The notes: generated by a model not told the origin, from the letters alone. A DNA stretch of 64,000 nucleotides from Undibacterium hunanense (GCF_014284335.1 NZ_JACOGF010000021.1:1-64000); one strand, 5' to 3'. Shown: positions 45,638 through 56,054, numbered from the stretch's first letter. Program-made: numbers and translations.

Positions 45638-45733
45638 ATGACAGAAGAGACTCTGGAAAAATATGCATCATATATTGGCAGGGGATGTCTGTATATTGAA
45701 CGTCAGCTGTCATCACAGCTTGACCAATACTGA
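45638..45733 (+). CDS. Possible small protein of 31 residues
   Basis: An ATG at 45638 is preceded by AAAGGA at 6 bases and opens a 31-codon frame ending at TGA (45733). The product (begins MTEETLEKYASYIGRG, ends QLSSQLDQY) is polar and amphipathic. It is divergent from the M50-like gene. It could be a real small protein; the strength of the ribosome binding site is the only support. Confidence 0.3.
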   Translation: MTEETLEKYASYIGRGCLYIERQLSSQLDQY

Positions 45734-45823
45734 ATGCGATATTCAATGACTATCAATGACGCTATCTCCCGGTAATTGCCAGACAGCCGGGCATGATATG
45801 GGAATAAACCAGCTGATTTGCCG

Positions 45824-46120
45824 CTACGCAAAAACCCAGACGCTACGCCAAGCCCGCGACAACTTCTGCAACCAGCCAGCAGCCTCGGTTTGCTGTATCA
45901 GTAATTCACTCGCTTCCAGCGCCTGCACGTCTACCCAGCCGTGGTGTTGCGGTTGATAAGACATGCCCGCACAGAGCAGGGTATCCACTTGCCAGGCCAC
46001 GCCTTCGAGAAACTGGGGTGCGGATTGTATCTGTAGCTTGCCGGATTGCACGCGCAGGCTGCTGCCCGGTACTAACAGGCATTGCAGGCGCTGGCCTTGC
46101 TGGATTTTGTGGCATTGCAT
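45824..46120 (-). CDS. Small beta-rich protein, possibly DUF2917
   Basis: A 98-residue protein with a strand-rich pattern (KIQQGQRLQCLLVPGSSLRVQSGKLQIQ, then WQVDTLLCAGMSYQPQHHGW) like the DUF2917 family of Burkholderiales. Function is unknown. AGGA precedes the ATG by 8 bases. It is divergent from the MocR-type regulator, which may control it. The similarity to DUF2917 is by pattern only. Confidence 0.55.
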   Translation of the reverse strand: MQCHKIQQGQRLQCLLVPGSSLRVQSGKLQIQSAPQFLEGVAWQVDTLLCAGMSYQPQHHGWVDVQALEASELLIQQTEAAGWLQKLSRAWRSVWVFA

Positions 46121-46205
46121 GATGATGTTCCTGAAGAATTCAAATGGTTGATGTGGCTTTCAGGATAGATCCTGGCGGGCAGGCCGCACAGACACAGAAA
46201 AAGTC

Positions 46206-46273
46206 TATCTGTATCGCATCAGACAATCGTTTTATAATCTGTTATCGTGCAGATAGGCTAAAACTGTATCTGT
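46206..46273. promoter_or_regulatory. Candidate MocR-type binding sites and promoter
   Basis: TATCTGT occurs twice in direct orientation (46206-46212 and 46267-46273) and an inverted near-copy (GCAGATA, 46249-46255) lies between. A TATAAT box is at 46233-46238. MocR regulators often bind direct repeats between divergent genes; autoregulation and control of the DUF2917-like gene are thus plausible. Confidence 0.4.
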
Positions 46274-46305
46274 GCACGACGGCTTAAACATCTCATGATG
46301 AGACT

Positions 46306-47763
46306 ATGCAAACCATCCCGCTTTATCGGCAACTGGCCGACCACTACCTGAATGCGATACGTTGCGGTACGCTGAAAGTGGGCGACCGCATGCCGTCGGT
46401 GCGCAAGCTGATGCAGGTGCATGGTGTCAGCCTGTCGACGTCATTGCAGCTTTGCCGCCATCTGGAAACCGAAGGCTGGCTGGAGGCACGTCCACGGTCC
46501 GGCTATTTCGTGCGGCAGCCACGCCGGGCGCGGCTGATACCGGCGCAGGAACCAACAGTGGGCAAGCTGATTGACCCGGCACAGTTTGTCGGTATTCATG
46601 AACGGGTATCTGAAATCATTTCCCAAGGGCAACGACCAGTCAAATGCAATCTGGCACGCGCAACTGGCGGCCCGGCCCTGTACCCTCACCAGCAACTGCG
46701 CAGCCTGACCGTCAGTACGCTGCGGCGCTATCCTGAACTGCTGACCAAACCGATCTCACCCGGTGGCAACCGTGAACTGAAAGCCGCACTGGCCAAACGT
46801 GCGCTGGATTGCGGCATCAGTATTTCTGCAGAAGAAGTGGTGATCACCAATGGCTGCATAGAAGCGCTGAACCTGGCATTGCGTGCGGTGGCACAGGCTG
46901 GCGATGTCATCGCCGTCGAGTCGCCCACTTTTTATGGCCTGTTGCAGGTACTGGAAAGCCTGGGCATGAAGGCGCTGGAAATCCCCACCAGCCCCAGCAC
47001 CGGGATTTCACTGGAAGCGCTGGAACTGGCAATGCGCACCTATGACAATATCAAGGCGGTGGTGGTGGTACCGCATTTGCAGAATCCGCTCGGCAGCATC
47101 ATGCCGGAACAGCACAAGCAAAGGCTGGTGGCCCTGTGCGAAGCGCAGCAGATTCCCCTGATTGAAGATGATTCGTATAGCACGCTGGTGGATGGTGACA
47201 AGATACCGACCGCACTCAAACACTGGGACCATAGCGGCAATGTGATTTTTTGCGCATCCGTGCACAAGATACTGGCACCTGGCCTGCGTGTGGGCTGGAT
47301 ACTGGGTGGACGCTGGCAAGCCCGTGTCAACATGCTCAAATATGCGCATACCCGCTACAACGAAGAATTGTCGCAGATCGTTGCGGCCACCTTCATCCTG
47401 TCATCTGCCTACGACCGCCACCTGCGGAAACTACGTAGCACCCTGGCCCAGCAAAGGGAAAGAACGGCAGAAGCCATCGCCACCTATTTCCCCGAAGGCA
47501 CACGCATGAACACGCCTGCCGGTGGCGTATCGATCTGGGTGGAAATGCCGCCCAATACCTCATCCAAGGCGGTATTTGATGCTGCACTGGAACAAAGCAT
47601 CCTGGTGTCACCGGGCTTGCTGTATTCAAATTCAAATCGTTTTGATCATTTCCTGCGCATCAACTGCGGCATGCCCTATACCCAGGACCTGGATGATGCC
47701 ATGCGCACCCTGGGCCGTATCATCCAGCACAAGTCTCATCTCAAACAGCATATTGCAGCCTGA
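46306..47763 (+). CDS. MocR-family (GntR-aminotransferase) regulator
   Basis: A 485-residue PLP-dependent regulator. Residues 1-70 are a GntR-type winged helix (IPLYRQLADHYLNAIRCGTL, MPSVRKLMQVHGVS, SGYFVRQP); the rest is a fold-type I aminotransferase-like domain with NPLGS, IEDDSYSTL, and the PLP lysine in SVHKILAPGLRVGW (Lys321). Such regulators sense PLP or amino-acid derivatives. It is divergent from the DUF2917-like gene, and the region between has repeated TATCTGT sites. Confidence 0.92.
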   Translation: MQTIPLYRQLADHYLNAIRCGTLKVGDRMPSVRKLMQVHGVSLSTSLQLCRHLETEGWLEARPRSGYFVRQPRRARLIPAQEPTVGKLIDPAQFVGIHERVSEIISQGQRPVKCNLARATGGPALYPHQQLRSLTVSTLRRYPELLTKPISPGGNRELKAALAKRALDCGISISAEEVVITNGCIEALNLALRAVAQAGDVIAVESPTFYGLLQVLESLGMKALEIPTSPSTGISLEALELAMRTYDNIKAVVVVPHLQNPLGSIMPEQHKQRLVALCEAQQIPLIEDDSYSTLVDGDKIPTALKHWDHSGNVIFCASVHKILAPGLRVGWILGGRWQARVNMLKYAHTRYNEELSQIVAATFILSSAYDRHLRKLRSTLAQQRERTAEAIATYFPEGTRMNTPAGGVSIWVEMPPNTSSKAVFDAALEQSILVSPGLLYSNSNRFDHFLRINCGMPYTQDLDDAMRTLGRIIQHKSHLKQHIAA

Positions 47764-48051
47764 CTTATTGGGCACTCAAATAGGCGTTTAAATGGCCGCC
47801 TGGTCTCTTGCAAATGCACAATTCCTGCGGTTGAGTTACCACCATCTGCGTACTATGCTGTAGTCAGTGCCGTGACAATTTTTACGGATGCCTCTTTTTC
47901 GTGCATCCGGCTGAAGCTGTGGAAAGCCACAATTGTGCATCCCAGCGGCATTTTCGATAATGGCGCCATCGACGGAACTCAATTCCGCGTCTTGCCCGCC
48001 AAAATCTTTTTCAGAAAAGCGGGATTTAATGACATCCAACGGAGACCAAGG

Positions 48052-49377
48052 ATGAAATCTCAGCCCCTCTATAAGTCCCTCTATTTCCAAGTCATCTCAG
48101 CCATTATTCTGGGCGTGTTGCTTGGCCATTTTTATCCTGAATCCGGCGCGTCCATGAAGCCGCTGGGTGACGGCTTTATCAAACTCATCAAGATGATGAT
48201 CGCTCCGATCATTTTCTGTACTGTCGTGGTCGGTATCGCTGGCATGGAAGACATGAAAAAAGTTGGCAAGACCGGTGGCATGGCCCTGCTGTACTTTGAA
48301 GTTGTCAGTACCCTGGCACTGATCGTCGGCCTGATTATCGTCAACCTGGTGCAACCTGGTGCCGGTATGCATATCGATGTGCATACACTCGATACCAAGG
48401 CGCTGACGGCCTATGCTGGTCCCGGCAAGATGCAGACCACGACAGAATTCCTGATGGCGATTATTCCTACCACGCTGGTGGATGCGTTTGCCAAAGGTGA
48501 AATCCTGCAAGTGCTGATGATCTCGGTATTTTTTGGTTTTGCACTGCATCGTTTTGGCGGTCGCGGCACAATGATTTTCGACTTTGTTGAAAAACTCTCG
48601 CATGTGCTGTTCGTCATCGTTGGTTACATCATGAAGGCAGCGCCCATCGGTGCATTCGGTGCGATGGCTTTCACGATAGGTAAATACGGTGTCGGTTCGC
48701 TGGTGCAGTTGGGTTACCTGATGGGGACCTTCTATGCTACCTGCCTGATCTTCATCTTCGTGGTCCTTGGCACCATCGCCAGACTGCACGGCTTCAGCAT
48801 CTGGAAATTTATCAAATACATCAAGGAAGAATTGCTGATCGTATTGGGTACGTCTTCTTCAGAATCAGTCTTGCCGCGCATGATGGCAAAACTGGAAAAT
48901 CTGGGTGTGAAAAAATCCGTGGTGGGCCTGGTGATTCCTACCGGTTATTCCTTCAATCTGGATGGCACCTCGATCTACCTGACCATGGCTGCCGTCTTCA
49001 TCGCCCAGGCCACCGATACACCGATGACGCTGATGCAGCAAGTCACCCTGCTGGCTGTATTGTTGCTGACATCAAAAGGTGCGGCAGGCATTACCGGCAG
49101 TGGCTTTATCGTGCTGGCAGCAACGTTGTCCGCTGTTGGTGGCATCCCGGTTGCTGGCCTGGCACTGATCCTGGGCATAGACCGTTTCATGTCGGAGGCA
49201 CGTGCCCTGACCAACCTGATCGGGAATGGTGTCGCCACCATCGTCGTCGGTAAATGGGGCAATGATGTCGATATCCTGAAAATGCAAAAGCGCCTGAACA
49301 ACGAATCAGCAGAAGAAGCCGATGACCCTGAACTGGTGCTGGACAAGACACAACTGCACATGGCAAATCAGCGTTGA
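48052..49377 (+). CDS. dctA: C4-dicarboxylate transporter DctA
   Basis: A 441-residue sodium- or proton-coupled dicarboxylate symporter of the DAACS family, importing succinate, fumarate or malate. It has the family motifs: [21 protein letters not shown], the serine-rich reentrant loop [20 protein letters not shown], and [25 protein letters not shown]. The start is the ATG with GGAG 8 bases upstream; a longer frame extends 60 codons into the leader. The leader holds a short hairpin (CGGATGC/GCATCCG, 47885-47909). A strong terminator follows. Confidence 0.95.
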   Translation: MKSQPLYKSLYFQVISAIILGVLLGHFYPESGASMKPLGDGFIKLIKMMIAPIIFCTVVVGIAGMEDMKKVGKTGGMALLYFEVVSTLALIVGLIIVNLVQPGAGMHIDVHTLDTKALTAYAGPGKMQTTTEFLMAIIPTTLVDAFAKGEILQVLMISVFFGFALHRFGGRGTMIFDFVEKLSHVLFVIVGYIMKAAPIGAFGAMAFTIGKYGVGSLVQLGYLMGTFYATCLIFIFVVLGTIARLHGFSIWKFIKYIKEELLIVLGTSSSESVLPRMMAKLENLGVKKSVVGLVIPTGYSFNLDGTSIYLTMAAVFIAQATDTPMTLMQQVTLLAVLLLTSKGAAGITGSGFIVLAATLSAVGGIPVAGLALILGIDRFMSEARALTNLIGNGVATIVVGKWGNDVDILKMQKRLNNESAEEADDPELVLDKTQLHMANQR

Positions 49378-49410
49378 TATTGACGCGTATTGACGCAAAC
49401 AGTAACAATG

Positions 49411-49438
49411 AAAAAGCGGACTTGAAGTCCGCTTTTTT
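49411..49438. terminator. Rho-independent terminator after dctA
   Basis: AAGCGGACTT (49414-49423) pairs with AAGTCCGCTT (49425-49434), flanked by A residues before and T residues after. It lies between convergent dctA and the MFS gene and can serve both. Confidence 0.9.
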
Positions 49439-49471
49439 GCTTTTGTTGACCCTGCTGTTATTTCCTTCTCA

Positions 49472-50701
49472 TTACGCTTTGCGCAAATGCCGCATCGCCA
49501 GCGTCAGCGCCATCACCTGCACGGTAGCCGCCAGAAAGAAGGGCGCTCCCAGCAAGACACTGCCCTTGTCCAGGTGACTGACCTGCCCCACCAGCGATGT
49601 TCCTATCAGGGTTGCAAACACGCTCATGATGCTGGCCAGCCCAGTCAGTGAACCCATGGCAATACCTTGCGAACGCGCATCCACGGCACGCGAGAAAAAT
49701 CCCTGCAAGGCAGGACCAGCAGCAAATGCCAGCACATTACACAAGATCAGCACATACATCATCCAGCCCTGATTCGCCAGGCCATACATGGTCAGGGCAA
49801 TGGCAGAAGAAGCCAGACCAATCAGTACGGCATTGGCATCACCCACACGTTTGATATAACGGCCCAGAAACACGCCCTGCATCAGCACGCTTGAAATACC
49901 GACCATGAACAGCGACAAGCCGTTTTGCATCGGCGTCCAGCCAAAGCGCAATTCGGTCGACAAGACCCAGGTTGTCTGTAAAGTAAATTGCGCAAACATG
50001 GTCAGTGCATACACCCAGACCAGGGCACCGACACCACTCAGATGCGACAAACCACGCAGACCGGCAAAAGGATTGGCAGCAGAAATATGGAAAGCCTTGC
50101 GATGGTCGGGCGCCAGCGATTCAGGTAAAGAGAAATAACCGTACACCACGTTGGCCAGCGATACCGCAGCCGCCAGGTAAAACGGATAGTGGATATGGGC
50201 CTCACCCAGCACGCCGCCGATCACCGGGCCGCAGATAAAACCCAGACCAAACATGGCACCTATTTTACCCAGTGCCTTGCTGCGGTTTTCCGGACTGGAC
50301 ACGTCAGCGATGTAGGCATTGGCGACTGACAGGTTACCGGCAGTCACGCCACCGATGGCGCGCACCACCAGCATCCAGTAAATGCTGGTGACCTGGGTCA
50401 GCAAGAGAAAATTCAGGCCCAGGCCAAATACGCAGGTCAGCAATACCGGGCGACGGCCAAAACGGTCGCTGAGTGCACCTATCATGGGTGCAAAGACAAA
50501 CTGCATGACACCATAAATGGCGACGATGGCCCCATACCAGTAGGCCTGGCTGTCAGCCTGGCCGATATAACTGCCCACCAGGCGTGGCAAGACGGGAATG
50601 ATGAGCCCTATGCCAAGAATATCCAGAAATACGGTAATCAATACAAAACGCACATTGGTCGGTAGCGGTTTGGACGCATCAACCTGCTCAGGATTCATCA
50701 T
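49472..50701 (-). CDS. MFS transporter (TetA/DHA1-type exporter)
   Basis: A 409-residue major facilitator with twelve hydrophobic helices. The N-terminal FLDILGIGLIIPVLPRLV is the TetA-branch opening, GALSDRFGRRPVLL is motif A, and a second half follows with the usual weaker motif. Members export drugs or metabolites in exchange for protons; the substrate is not known and resistance is not implied. It is divergent from the CorB-like gene with a gap of 78 bases. Confidence 0.88.
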   Translation of the reverse strand: MMNPEQVDASKPLPTNVRFVLITVFLDILGIGLIIPVLPRLVGSYIGQADSQAYWYGAIVAIYGVMQFVFAPMIGALSDRFGRRPVLLTCVFGLGLNFLLLTQVTSIYWMLVVRAIGGVTAGNLSVANAYIADVSSPENRSKALGKIGAMFGLGFICGPVIGGVLGEAHIHYPFYLAAAVSLANVVYGYFSLPESLAPDHRKAFHISAANPFAGLRGLSHLSGVGALVWVYALTMFAQFTLQTTWVLSTELRFGWTPMQNGLSLFMVGISSVLMQGVFLGRYIKRVGDANAVLIGLASSAIALTMYGLANQGWMMYVLILCNVLAFAAGPALQGFFSRAVDARSQGIAMGSLTGLASIMSVFATLIGTSLVGQVSHLDKGSVLLGAPFFLAATVQVMALTLAMRHLRKA

Positions 50702-50779
50702 ATCTGCTGACTTTCAGGCGAAATAATCAAAGCGCAATAGTATATGATTACCGCTGGATACAGTCGCCAAGAGGACAAT

Positions 50780-52093
50780 ATGGCTTTGTTTGACCACTTT
50801 CTGATCATTGCCCTGCTGGTTGCCATCAGTGCATTTTTTTCCATGTCAGAAATTTCGCTGGCCGCCGCACGCCGGGTAAAACTGCAAATACTTGAAGCAG
50901 AGGGGGATTTGCGCGCTGCCAAGGTGCTGGCATTACAACAGGAACCCGGGCATTTTTTCACCGTGGTGCAAATCGCACTGAATGCGGTCGCCATACTTGG
51001 TGGTATTTTGGGTGAACAGGCGCTGACGCCGTATATTTCCAGGCTGTTCATCTCTATCGTCGGACTCAACAACTGGGTGGAAACAGCCAGTTTCGTCACG
51101 TCCTTCCTGTTCGTGACTTCGCTGTTCATCCTGTTTGCCGATCTCATGCCCAAGAAAATTGCCATGATTTCACCAGAAGCCGTGGCCATGCTGGTGGTCG
51201 CCCCCATGCTCTTGTGCGTGCGGCTGTTCAAACCGCTGGTCTGGGTTTTCAACGGCCTGGCCAACCTGCTGCTGCGCATGCTGAATCTGCCTACCGAAAG
51301 AAATGAAAAAATTACCTCGGACGAAATCTATGCCATGGTGGATGCCGGTGCCGAAGCCGGGGTCCTGCAAGAACGCGAACACCATATGATAGGCAATGTG
51401 TTCGAGCTGGAAAGCCGCACCGTGCCGTCAGCCATGTCGCAGCGCGACAGCATCGTCTTCTTCACCCTGCAGGATACAAATGTGGTGATACGGCAAAAAA
51501 TCGCCGAGCATCCACATGCCAAGTTCCTGGTGTGCGATGGTCATATCGACAATGTGGTCGGTTATGTCGAATCGAAAGATATCCTTAAGCGCGTACTGAC
51601 CGACCAGGCATTTTCCAAGGTGCAGGAATTATCCATACGCACCGCTTTGGCCGTGCCGGATTCACTGACCCTGTCAGAAATGCTGGAACAGTTTAAGGGG
51701 ACGCGCGAAGATTTTGCCGTCATCCTGAATGAATATGCACTGGTAGTGGGCGTGATCACCCTCAATGACGTGCTGAGTACGCTGATGGGCAACCTGGTCC
51801 ATCCTTTCATGGAAGACCAGATCGTCCAGCGTGATGCCAGTTCCTGGCTGATCGATGGTGCCACGACGATAGAAGATGTCTGTCGCGCCCTTGATATTGA
51901 TGCCTTGCCTGAGCAGGGCAGCTATGAGACTATCGCTGGTTTCATGATGACCATGTTGAAGAAGATACCCAAGCGCACCGATTACGTCATGGTCGGGGTG
52001 TACAAGTTTGAAGTCGTCGATATTGATCATTACCGGATTGATCAGTTACTGGTAGTGCGTATGTCTTCCCACGACGCCATACATACTGTCTGA
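50780..52093 (+). CDS. CNNM/CorB-type (hemolysin-related) membrane protein
   Basis: A 437-residue protein with an N-terminal DUF21 membrane domain (SAFFSMSEISLAAARRVKL, LFADLMPKKIA), a pair of CBS domains at about residues 190-335 (VPSAMSQRDSIVFF, GYVESKDILKR, DFAVILNEYALVVGVITLNDVL) and a C-terminal transporter-associated domain (SWLIDGATTIEDV, GVYKFEVVDID). CNNM/CorB proteins are linked to Mg(II) efflux; the older label hemolysin is not supported. AGAGGA lies 5 bases before the ATG. Confidence 0.88.
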   Translation: MALFDHFLIIALLVAISAFFSMSEISLAAARRVKLQILEAEGDLRAAKVLALQQEPGHFFTVVQIALNAVAILGGILGEQALTPYISRLFISIVGLNNWVETASFVTSFLFVTSLFILFADLMPKKIAMISPEAVAMLVVAPMLLCVRLFKPLVWVFNGLANLLLRMLNLPTERNEKITSDEIYAMVDAGAEAGVLQEREHHMIGNVFELESRTVPSAMSQRDSIVFFTLQDTNVVIRQKIAEHPHAKFLVCDGHIDNVVGYVESKDILKRVLTDQAFSKVQELSIRTALAVPDSLTLSEMLEQFKGTREDFAVILNEYALVVGVITLNDVLSTLMGNLVHPFMEDQIVQRDASSWLIDGATTIEDVCRALDIDALPEQGSYETIAGFMMTMLKKIPKRTDYVMVGVYKFEVVDIDHYRIDQLLVVRMSSHDAIHTV

Positions 52094-52183
52094 GCATGTG
52101 GTCATCATCCCGTCCGGCAGCACCGCCGGGCAAATCGCTGGAACAGTGTGTTCTGAGTCTTTGGTTTTTTATCAGGAAGTTTC

Positions 52184-53458
52184 ATGTCGCAAGCATGTGG
52201 AGTAGATTTTGGTACCTCGAATTCAACGGTAGGCTGGCATCGTCCAGGCCAATCAGCATTGTTGCACCTTGAAGAAGACAAAGTCACCCTGCCATCGGTC
52301 GTATTTTTCAATGTCGAAGACGATGAAGTCACTTACGGCAGAGCTGCGCTGAGCAATTACCTGGCTGGCTATGAAGGGCGCCTGATGCGCTCCATGAAAA
52401 GCCTGCTTGGCACCAGCCTGATGGATGGGCAAACTGAAGTACAAGGCAAGGCCCTGCCTTTTCGCCACCTGCTGGCACAGTTTATTGGCGAGTTGAAGCA
52501 ACGCGCGGAAAAATCGGCCGGTGCCCATTTTGACCGCGCCGTACTGGGTCGCCCCGTGCATTTTATCGATGACGACAGCAAGGCCGATCAACTGGCCCAG
52601 GATACGCTGGAAGAAATTGCCCGCGCTGCCGGTTTCAAGGAAGTACAGTTCCAGTTTGAACCGATTGCTGCCGCCTTTGATTATGAATCGCGCATAGAAA
52701 AGGAAGAACTGGTCCTGATTGCCGATATCGGCGGTGGTACTTCCGATTTTTCCCTGGTACGCCTGTCACCGCAACGCGCCAGCAAGCTTGAGCGCAAGGA
52801 CGACATCCTGGGCAATGGCGGTGTCCACCTTGGCGGCACCGATTTCGACAAATACCTGAGCCTGACCCATGTCATGCCGCTGCTTGGTCTGGGCGGACGG
52901 CTGGGTACGCAAATCGAGGTGCCATCCAGCTATTACTTCAACCTTGCCACCTGGCACACCATCAACCTGGCCTACACACAAAAAGTCTGGCGTGAATTAC
53001 AGGAAGTCTATCGCGACATCAACAATGCCGATCTGCGCCTGCGCTTCGAACGCCTGCTGCGCCTGGTGGAAGAACGCGATGGCCACTGGCTGGCAATCCG
53101 CTCTGAAGAAGCCAAGATATTATTATCAGATCAACAATCCATCAGTCTGCCGCTGGACCGACTCCGCAGCAAACAGAGTTCCGCAGCCTGCCTGCTGGAA
53201 CTGGACCAGGCAAGCTTGCAAACTGCCATTTCGCATTTGACCATACAGATAGGCGATACCGTCAACAGCGTATTACAAGCTGCCCAGGTCCGGCCCGAAC
53301 AGGTCGATACCGTCTTCTTTACCGGCGGTTCCAGCGGTGTACGTGGCTTGCGCCAGCAAATTGCCAGTATCGTGCCGACCGCACGCAAGGTCGAGGGTGA
53401 TCTGTTTGGCAGCATCGGTGCAGGCCTGGGTCTGGATGCTGCACGCCGTTTTGCCTGA
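52184..53458 (+). CDS. Minimal Hsp70-family protein (YegD-like)
   Basis: A 424-residue protein containing only the Hsp70/actin-type ATPase domain: GVDFGTSNSTVGW (phosphate 1), ADIGGGTSDFSLVRL (phosphate 2), GGVHLGGTDFDKYL and the adenosine motif FFTGGSSGVRGLRQ. The C-terminal substrate-binding domain of DnaK is missing, as in E. coli YegD. Its client is unknown. AGGAAG precedes the ATG. It is read in the same direction as its neighbours but with a gap of about 90 bases on each side or more. Confidence 0.88.
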   Translation: MSQACGVDFGTSNSTVGWHRPGQSALLHLEEDKVTLPSVVFFNVEDDEVTYGRAALSNYLAGYEGRLMRSMKSLLGTSLMDGQTEVQGKALPFRHLLAQFIGELKQRAEKSAGAHFDRAVLGRPVHFIDDDSKADQLAQDTLEEIARAAGFKEVQFQFEPIAAAFDYESRIEKEELVLIADIGGGTSDFSLVRLSPQRASKLERKDDILGNGGVHLGGTDFDKYLSLTHVMPLLGLGGRLGTQIEVPSSYYFNLATWHTINLAYTQKVWRELQEVYRDINNADLRLRFERLLRLVEERDGHWLAIRSEEAKILLSDQQSISLPLDRLRSKQSSAACLLELDQASLQTAISHLTIQIGDTVNSVLQAAQVRPEQVDTVFFTGGSSGVRGLRQQIASIVPTARKVEGDLFGSIGAGLGLDAARRFA

Positions 53459-53649
53459 GACACAGGGATTTTCTGTTTCACTATTGCTCACAATAATTTG
53501 TGGCTGGTGAAACAAAGAGGGTATTTTTTCCTGCCCTTGCAGCGGCAAACTTACACTATACTGGAATGCATAGAAGCAAGTATCCATGATGTAAGCCCTG
53601 AGGTATCAATCCCAGATTGCAATAATGAACTTTTCTATCCGGAGAAGGC

Positions 53650-55899
53650 ATGTCGAATGTGCAAGATGATGATGAACTGTTCATCATAGAAGATACGGCA
53701 GATATCTCCGGAGACCCCCGGCTTGTGCGCAGCTGGAAAGTGGCCATCGTCGATGATGATGAAGATGTCCACAGCACCACCTGCTTTGCTCTCCAGTATG
53801 TACAGATACTGAACCGCCCGCTGGAATTCATCCACACCTATTCCAAAGACGAAACCCGCAGGGTATTTGCAACAGAAAGCGATATCGCCGTGGTCTTGCT
53901 GGACGTAGTCATGGAAACTGAACATGCCGGCCTGGAGCTGGTCAGTTTCATCCGCGACGAACTGGGCTGGGCAGATACCCGCATCATCCTGCGTACCGGC
54001 CAGCCCGGCTATGCGCCGGAAGAAGAGGCGATACGCGACTATGACATCAATGACTACAAAACCAAGAATGAACTGACACGCAAGAAGCTGCTGACTTCGC
54101 TGACTGCCGCCATCCGTTCGTATGAACAGATACGCACGATAGATGCCAGCCGCCGTGGCCTGCACCAGATCATCACTTCCAGCGCAGCGTTCACCTTTGA
54201 TCATGGCATCCAGGCATTTGCCAGTGGCGTGATTACCCAGATTGCCGCGCTGTGTGGCGTCCCGCCCGAAGGCCTGTTGTGCGCCCAGGGTGAATTGAAT
54301 GAAATGGATGAAGAAGCAACACCCGAAATCTTCAATGTGATTGCCTCGGCCGGGCATTACAGCCAGTTGATGAATTGTCCGATAGAAAAAATCGACAATA
54401 CCAAGATACGGCAGGCCTTGCGCCACGTGCTGACCAGACGTGAACCCTTGTTTGGCCCCTACAGCATGACGCTGTATTTTTCCGGACGTGGCAACCGCCC
54501 ACTGGCGGCTTATGTCGATCTGCCTTTCCCGCTGTCAGACATCAACCGTGACCTGCTGGAGGTATTCTGCGCCAATCTCGGGGTCTGCCTGGATAACCTG
54601 AGCCTGGTCAATCAGCTTAAAAACCACGCTTACCGCGACCAGTTGCTGAAGCTGCCAAACCGCCTGAAATTCATCGATCAGATCAGTTCGGCACTGGAAC
54701 AAAATCAACCGGCACAAATGGTGGCATTGCTGGACATCGACGATTTTGCTGAAATCAATGATGTGCTCGGTCACCACTATGGCGACCTGTTGCTGAAAGC
54801 CGTGGCCGACCGCTTGCGCGACCAGTTGGGCGAGGGGGTATTCTTTGCCCGTATCTCGGGCGATGTATTCGGCTTGCTGGGCGACCAGGGCTTGCTCGAA
54901 CCCGAGACCTTGCGGCAATTGTTTAGCCTGCCGTTTACAATAGAAGCCACCGCACATTCGGTGTCCATGTCCATAGGCATGGTGGCGCTGGAAGGTTATC
55001 ACGGCGATGGCGCCGAACCGCTGAAAGATGCCAGTATCGCTTTGAAGCGCACCAAGATACATCAGCGCGGCAGTTGCACCCTGTTCACCCGTTCCATGGG
55101 TATAGAAATACGTGAACGCGCCACCCTGATGCAGCATCTGCACAAGGCTTTTGATGCCGAACGCCTGTTCCTCATGTATCAGCCACAGGTAGATCTGGAA
55201 ACCGGGCAATTTACCGGCCTGGAAGCCCTGATACGCTGGCGCACCGACGATGGGGTGCTGATACCGCCGAACGATTTCATTCCCCTGGCTGAATATTCCG
55301 GTCTGATCATCAGCCTGGGTGCCTGGGTATTGCGTACCGCCTGTTTCATGATGATCCGATTGCAAAAAGCCGGTATTGCTCCGCAGCGCATGGGGGTGAA
55401 TGTATCAGTCATACAATTCCGCCAGGATGATTTTATCGATATCGTCGAAAAAGCCCTGAAAGACAGTGGTCTGGCCCCGTCCAACCTGGAGCTGGAAATT
55501 ACTGAATCAGTCACCATGAGCAGCGCCGCCATGTTTGAAACCCAGCTCAGCAAACTCAAAAACCTGGGGGTCAACATTGCGATTGATGATTTTGGTACCG
55601 GCTTTTCTTCCCTCAGTTATCTCGACAAACTACCGGTGGACAGGCTGAAAATAGACCGTGCCTTTGTGAACCAGATTGATACCCCGGAAGGCCCGCGCAT
55701 TGCCGAACTGATCACCCAGCTGGGTAAAAAGCTGGGCCTGCAAGTGATCGCCGAAGGGGTGGAACATGCCATCCACTGGAAGACCCTGGAAGCCATGGGT
55801 TGTCATGAAGGCCAGGGTTTTTTTATTGGTCGCCCCATGCTGGAAGACAAACTGATTGAATGGATACACACCAAGGGCAACAGCATGCGTCCGCAGTAA
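53650..55899 (+). CDS. REC-DUF3369-GGDEF-EAL signalling protein
   Basis: A 749-residue protein: a receiver domain at about 29-150 (phosphoacceptor Asp85 in VVLLDVVME), DUF3369 at about 155-320, a GGDEF-like domain whose motif is degenerate (SGDVF, 403-407), and an intact EAL domain (EALIRW 525-530, ITESVTM, DDFGTGFSSLSYLDKL, AEGVEH). It is expected to hydrolyse c-di-GMP under control of a phosphorelay; a cognate kinase is not adjacent. GGAGAAGG precedes the ATG. Confidence 0.93.
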   Translation: MSNVQDDDELFIIEDTADISGDPRLVRSWKVAIVDDDEDVHSTTCFALQYVQILNRPLEFIHTYSKDETRRVFATESDIAVVLLDVVMETEHAGLELVSFIRDELGWADTRIILRTGQPGYAPEEEAIRDYDINDYKTKNELTRKKLLTSLTAAIRSYEQIRTIDASRRGLHQIITSSAAFTFDHGIQAFASGVITQIAALCGVPPEGLLCAQGELNEMDEEATPEIFNVIASAGHYSQLMNCPIEKIDNTKIRQALRHVLTRREPLFGPYSMTLYFSGRGNRPLAAYVDLPFPLSDINRDLLEVFCANLGVCLDNLSLVNQLKNHAYRDQLLKLPNRLKFIDQISSALEQNQPAQMVALLDIDDFAEINDVLGHHYGDLLLKAVADRLRDQLGEGVFFARISGDVFGLLGDQGLLEPETLRQLFSLPFTIEATAHSVSMSIGMVALEGYHGDGAEPLKDASIALKRTKIHQRGSCTLFTRSMGIEIRERATLMQHLHKAFDAERLFLMYQPQVDLETGQFTGLEALIRWRTDDGVLIPPNDFIPLAEYSGLIISLGAWVLRTACFMMIRLQKAGIAPQRMGVNVSVIQFRQDDFIDIVEKALKDSGLAPSNLELEITESVTMSSAAMFETQLSKLKNLGVNIAIDDFGTGFSSLSYLDKLPVDRLKIDRAFVNQIDTPEGPRIAELITQLGKKLGLQVIAEGVEHAIHWKTLEAMGCHEGQGFFIGRPMLEDKLIEWIHTKGNSMRPQ

Positions 55900-56054
55900 A
55901 TACTTGACGTAAAATGCCTGTTTCACCCTTTGCAGTCAGGTATCAAGACCAATGGTACGCCGCACTGTAGCGTCTTCCCGATCCACAAAATAAAAATGCA
56001 GGCAGGCATTGCTGCCTGTCTGCATGTGATTCAACGATATAGATAAACCGGAAT

